Below, in pieces: positions 60,887 through 64,000 of a stretch of DNA of 64,000 nucleotides. Under the pieces are notes generated by a model. That model ran no database searches. It had not been told where the DNA came from and saw only the letters and a program-made list of their open reading frames with translations. Within the stretch, counting starts at the first letter, position 1, and each line of letters starts with the position of its first letter. Source of the stretch: Misgurnus anguillicaudatus (lineage: Eukaryota > Chordata > Actinopteri > Cypriniformes > Cobitidae); assembly GCF_027580225.2 (NCBI RefSeq), contig NC_073358.2, positions 30,158,501-30,222,500 of the forward strand, written 5' to 3'. The position numbers and the translations under genes were made by a program.

Positions 60887-62819
60887 ACTCAAAAATGACA
60901 GTAATTCAGTCATATATTTGTATATACTGTAAACAGTCATTTTGTTGTATTTTGAGTAAGTGGCTCATTTTTGGGTCTGTAAAACCAATAATGTTGAATA
61001 TTTCCAAACATCAGATTTCTTTATGAACTGAATGCTACATCAGACACATTTGTAGAAGAGAAATTGTTGATAAACCTACCATTCAATCTCATTGCTGTCT
61101 ATAAGAAACAACTGCGAGACAAATCTCATCATCATTTCCGATGCTCCTTTCCTACAGGGAGTAAACACGTAATATTCACAATCATAATATAAAAAAATCA
61201 AATCAATTTAATTCATTTAGCTCTTTTTCGGTTCGAATTAATTCAAAGCAGCTTTACTGGAAATCCATTAGTGGCAATGTTTACATGCCATCTCATAATG
61301 TGATTAAGGGAGTACTGTGATTATAATGATGCTCATATAAATGAAATACTCTGATTGGGGTTATGAGCGTAAACACAATAACATTATGACAGAAAAATTA
61401 TGTGGAGTACTGCGGTTTTACAGTAAGTGCTCTATACAGGTATTGTATACCTTGTAACCACAATTATTGTTGACCGGACCACAGGAAAATAGGCACATCT
61501 TCACACATTCATTATAACTGTGTAAACGTTTGTCTAGATAATTGTCTGGAAGCAGGCAAGGTCTAACATTTGCGTTTAACAATTTAAAGTCTTGCGTTGT
61601 TGATTTGATCAACAAGTGAACATAGATAAAATGTTGGTAAAAAACAACCGCAATTCTCAGCAAATAATTGAAGCGCTGGTAAGTAAAATAGCATGCAAAT
61701 GAGATCGAAGAGGTCATGCATTTGAAATTGCCTACCCCGATCACTGGTTTACATGTAAATATAGCCACCACTATCAAAGCAACACGTTTGATTGACAGGA
61801 GGGGCTTTCCCAGGCCCACAATATGATTTATGGGCTATGTGCTGCGAATGGACAACTTGCGCATGAAGCGTGCAGCTTGTCAATAAGGAATGAAAAAGCA
61901 AAGGTGTCAGTGTCATCCGCTATCCCTAAGCAATATGCACTGTTTACCATCACTCATGTGGAGTGATGGTTTTTGTGTAATAATGAGATTTCCGGCTAAT
62001 TCCCCCCTGAAGAACGTTAATTGACGAATAATAAATGGAACGTCAATATCAAGCTCACAGAGTTGTGTGATGTTTGTTAGGCAACATTGTGCCTCCGTTG
62101 TTGTTATTCTGAGCCCAATTGTGCATCCTGTTTAAATAACTGCACGTGCAAGACCCTGGATATTGTGTGCATTTGTGAGGAGTTGGATGTGCGTTCTGCA
62201 CCAGCGTGCGTATATTTGCATTCTCTGCCTTTAGCTCACTTCTCCCGGGAGGTAGTCGTACATTAATTAAGTGCATTCATGTCTGACATGAGCTGACTCT
62301 TTGCAGAAGCAATGTCTGCACATTCAATGAGAGAGACTAGGCGAGAAGATTACTGCCCGAGGGTAGTCAAAACTCATCTCTTAGTCCTTCCTGGGCGCTC
62401 ACGAAAAACTCCAGCGTGATTTTGAGGGGCTGCGTGCAAACCGTCCTATATTACCGCAGATTGGGAGTCAGGTCTACATGCTTGACGGTCTGACTCTCTG
62501 CATTCTAAATGAGTTGTAGCTAATATAGTTTCCAACTGCAAGTCAGCACTACTGCTTACCATAAAGCTCCACTTATATTCTCTACATGGCCATCAATTCA
62601 CACCTGAGTTCTGATGCATATAAATGTTCATCATGTAAGTGTACATAGCACTTATGCACTACTAAAAGGAAACAAAATTTGAGAAGGCAGTAAAGAGCAT
62701 GTGCTATCTTGGTTGAAGTAGACCTGTACACTCTCAGAATAAAAGGGACATGAAGGTACAAAAGTTGACACTGGTATCTTTAAGGAACACACTCTTAAAG
62801 GTACATATCTGTATCCACA
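60887..62819. other. Intergenic; no gene recognised
   Basis: A minus open frame of 133 codons at 61418-61819 has no recognisable domain, splice context or codon pattern. 61850-62300 is free of visible repeats. Confidence 0.3.
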
Positions 62820-63330
62820 GTCACTGTTAGACTTAACTGTAATTTCTACAGTTACTTACCACAAAATGCCCAGTAAAATCCATCATTTTCTTTTACAGTT
62901 CATTACTGTAATATGCATTGCATTATGGGTATTAACATTTAATTTACAGTGATTTACTGTATGTTTTAAATTTGCTGTTGACTGCTGCAAAACAACAGCA
63001 GTACTGTAGTTGAATAAAATAGTGTTATAAAAGAATATAAAATTGAAAAATAAAATATATCTATGAAATGAAATACATTTTATTTGTTATGCTTTTAGCA
63101 GTGAAACAATTTTCAAAATGTGAATTGTTTTTCAGCAGTGTAAATAATTTTTTGAGAATTGTAGATAGAAACAAGAAAGGGATTATGGATAAATGCTTTA
63201 CCGTCAGATTTGAATTTGACCTCAAGACTTTAAAACACTAGTGACGCCAAGATTTCGCACCTCGGAGTGTCAGGAGAGTGACTGAAGAGGCTACTTGGGG
63301 AGTGTAGCGAGTAACTTTCATTAAGTGACT

Positions 63331-63400
63331 CTGTGGCACTGTGGTATTGTTATTTAGGTACTGACCTAAAACATGGGCAACCTGGGTTCGATTCCCCTTC
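63331..63400 (+). ncRNA. tRNA-like segment (SINE head or tRNA relic)
   Basis: TGGCACTGTGG (63334-63344) fits a pol III A box and GGTTCGATTCC (63385-63395) is a perfect B box, about 40 nt apart. A clear acceptor stem was not found, so this is a relic or SINE head rather than a working tRNA. Confidence 0.35.
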
Positions 63401-63524
63401 AAGGCAATATTTTTTTAAAACTAGGTTACAGTAAGGGTATTATACTGTAAAATTGAACTGCGGTAAAGCCATCATACTGTAAAAAAACATGTACAGTTAT
63501 GGTACTGTAATTGGGTAGTTACAG

Positions 63525-63556
63525 TAACTCACTGGCAACACGTTGCCAGTGAGTTA
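63525..63556. repeat. Perfect 15-nt palindrome with 2-nt loop
   Basis: TAACTCACTGGCAAC is followed by AC and then GTTGCCAGTGAGTTA. Confidence 0.9.
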
Positions 63557-63578
63557 CCGCATACAGTGGTACATATTA

Positions 63579-63830
63579 GAGCCCTATTCGGACGGGATTA
63601 GTTTTACGGGGGTAGATGGAGTAAAGTAATTTTACCACAGGACGTCTGTAGTATTGATTGTCAGTTCGCACGGGATTAAAAATCTCAGTAAAACATTCAG
63701 AACTGGGAGGGGTAACTGGATTACGCAGTGCGTCAACTCCCTCGTCGTCATGTGCACATTACCTTGCTTTCTGATATCACATGTGCAAACACGGCAATAA
63801 AAACTTGAAATCGACCAAGGAGGAAACACT
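63579..63830. mobile_element. DNA element end (GAGCCCTATTCGGACGGG)
   Basis: GCCCTATTCGGACGGGATTA at 63581 is mirrored by 22252-22303. The CpG-rich stretch continues to about 63830. The rest is probably cut off by the window edge. Confidence 0.45.
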
Positions 63831-64000
63831 GTGTTTAATTTTGGTTTGGGGAGAACGTCAGTTTCAGAAAAAGTTCGGTGCCTCTGAGAAGTGATTTTGA
63901 CATTTTTTTAAAAGTCTGTGTCATGTTACGCAGGAAGTAACTTGCCACCGATTTGTTCCACTGCCTAGATCGCAACTGAATGCTTCTTTAAGGGCTTCTA

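Larger units (their letters stand above)
62820..63560. repeat. ACTGTAA/TTACAGT-rich repeat region
   Basis: TTACTGTA and TACAGTA words recur throughout, a pattern of degenerate palindromic MITEs related to 36231-36557. Includes a tRNA-like piece and a perfect short palindrome. Confidence 0.45.

Noticed and set aside
61418..61819. Minus open frame of 133 codons
   Set aside because: No recognisable domain, no signal of coding composition, in a repeat-rich intergenic area.

Overview
The window is vertebrate, almost certainly teleost, nuclear DNA. It is AT-rich and intron-dominated, full of CA/CT microsatellites and short inverted-repeat DNA transposons. The repeat families (TTAA-flanked fold-backs, Tc1-like relicts, a tRNA-headed SINE) suggest a cypriniform fish (zebrafish, carp or loach type). 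The species cannot be fixed from sequence alone.

Only one host gene is supported. The minus strand carries the 5' end of a laminin gamma chain gene, best assigned to lamc3. Five coding exons lie at 37866-37491, 30999-30695, 10629-10499, 7040-6874 and 2140-1952. Their splice phases (1, 0, 2, 1, 1) join into one open frame of 1168 nt (389 codons plus 1 nt). It encodes a signal peptide, the N-terminal LN domain, two complete laminin-type EGF (LE) repeats and the start of a third. The rest of the gene lies off the left edge. Introns are about 6.5, 20.1, 3.5 and 4.7 kb.

The introns (2-37 kb) and the roughly 26 kb upstream of the gene (37.9-64 kb) are mostly mobile-element debris. There are many non-autonomous inverted-repeat elements, at least eleven of them bounded by TTAA. 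There are two dead Tc1-like transposons (18.2-19.2 and 53.1-54.1 kb), two LINE fragments (26.2-26.8 kb minus, 45.2-45.7 kb plus), SINE pieces, and a GC-rich tandem-repeat cluster that may be the 3' end of a decayed LTR element (39.7-41.1 kb). Several elements are nested. The clearest cases are 14.6-15.5 kb (exact TTAA target duplication), 27.4-28.8 kb (three levels), and 50.2-52.8 kb, where a related core at 58.3-58.7 kb shows the empty site.

No CRISPR array, operon, rRNA or intact transposase was seen. A few repeat-poor stretches (around 2.4-2.7, 17.1-17.5, 39.2-39.6 and 54.5-55.0 kb) are plausible regulatory conserved elements, but this rests on composition only. The most interesting material is the transposon architecture: nested insertions, and elements that share cores but have different ends. 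No new host gene system was found.
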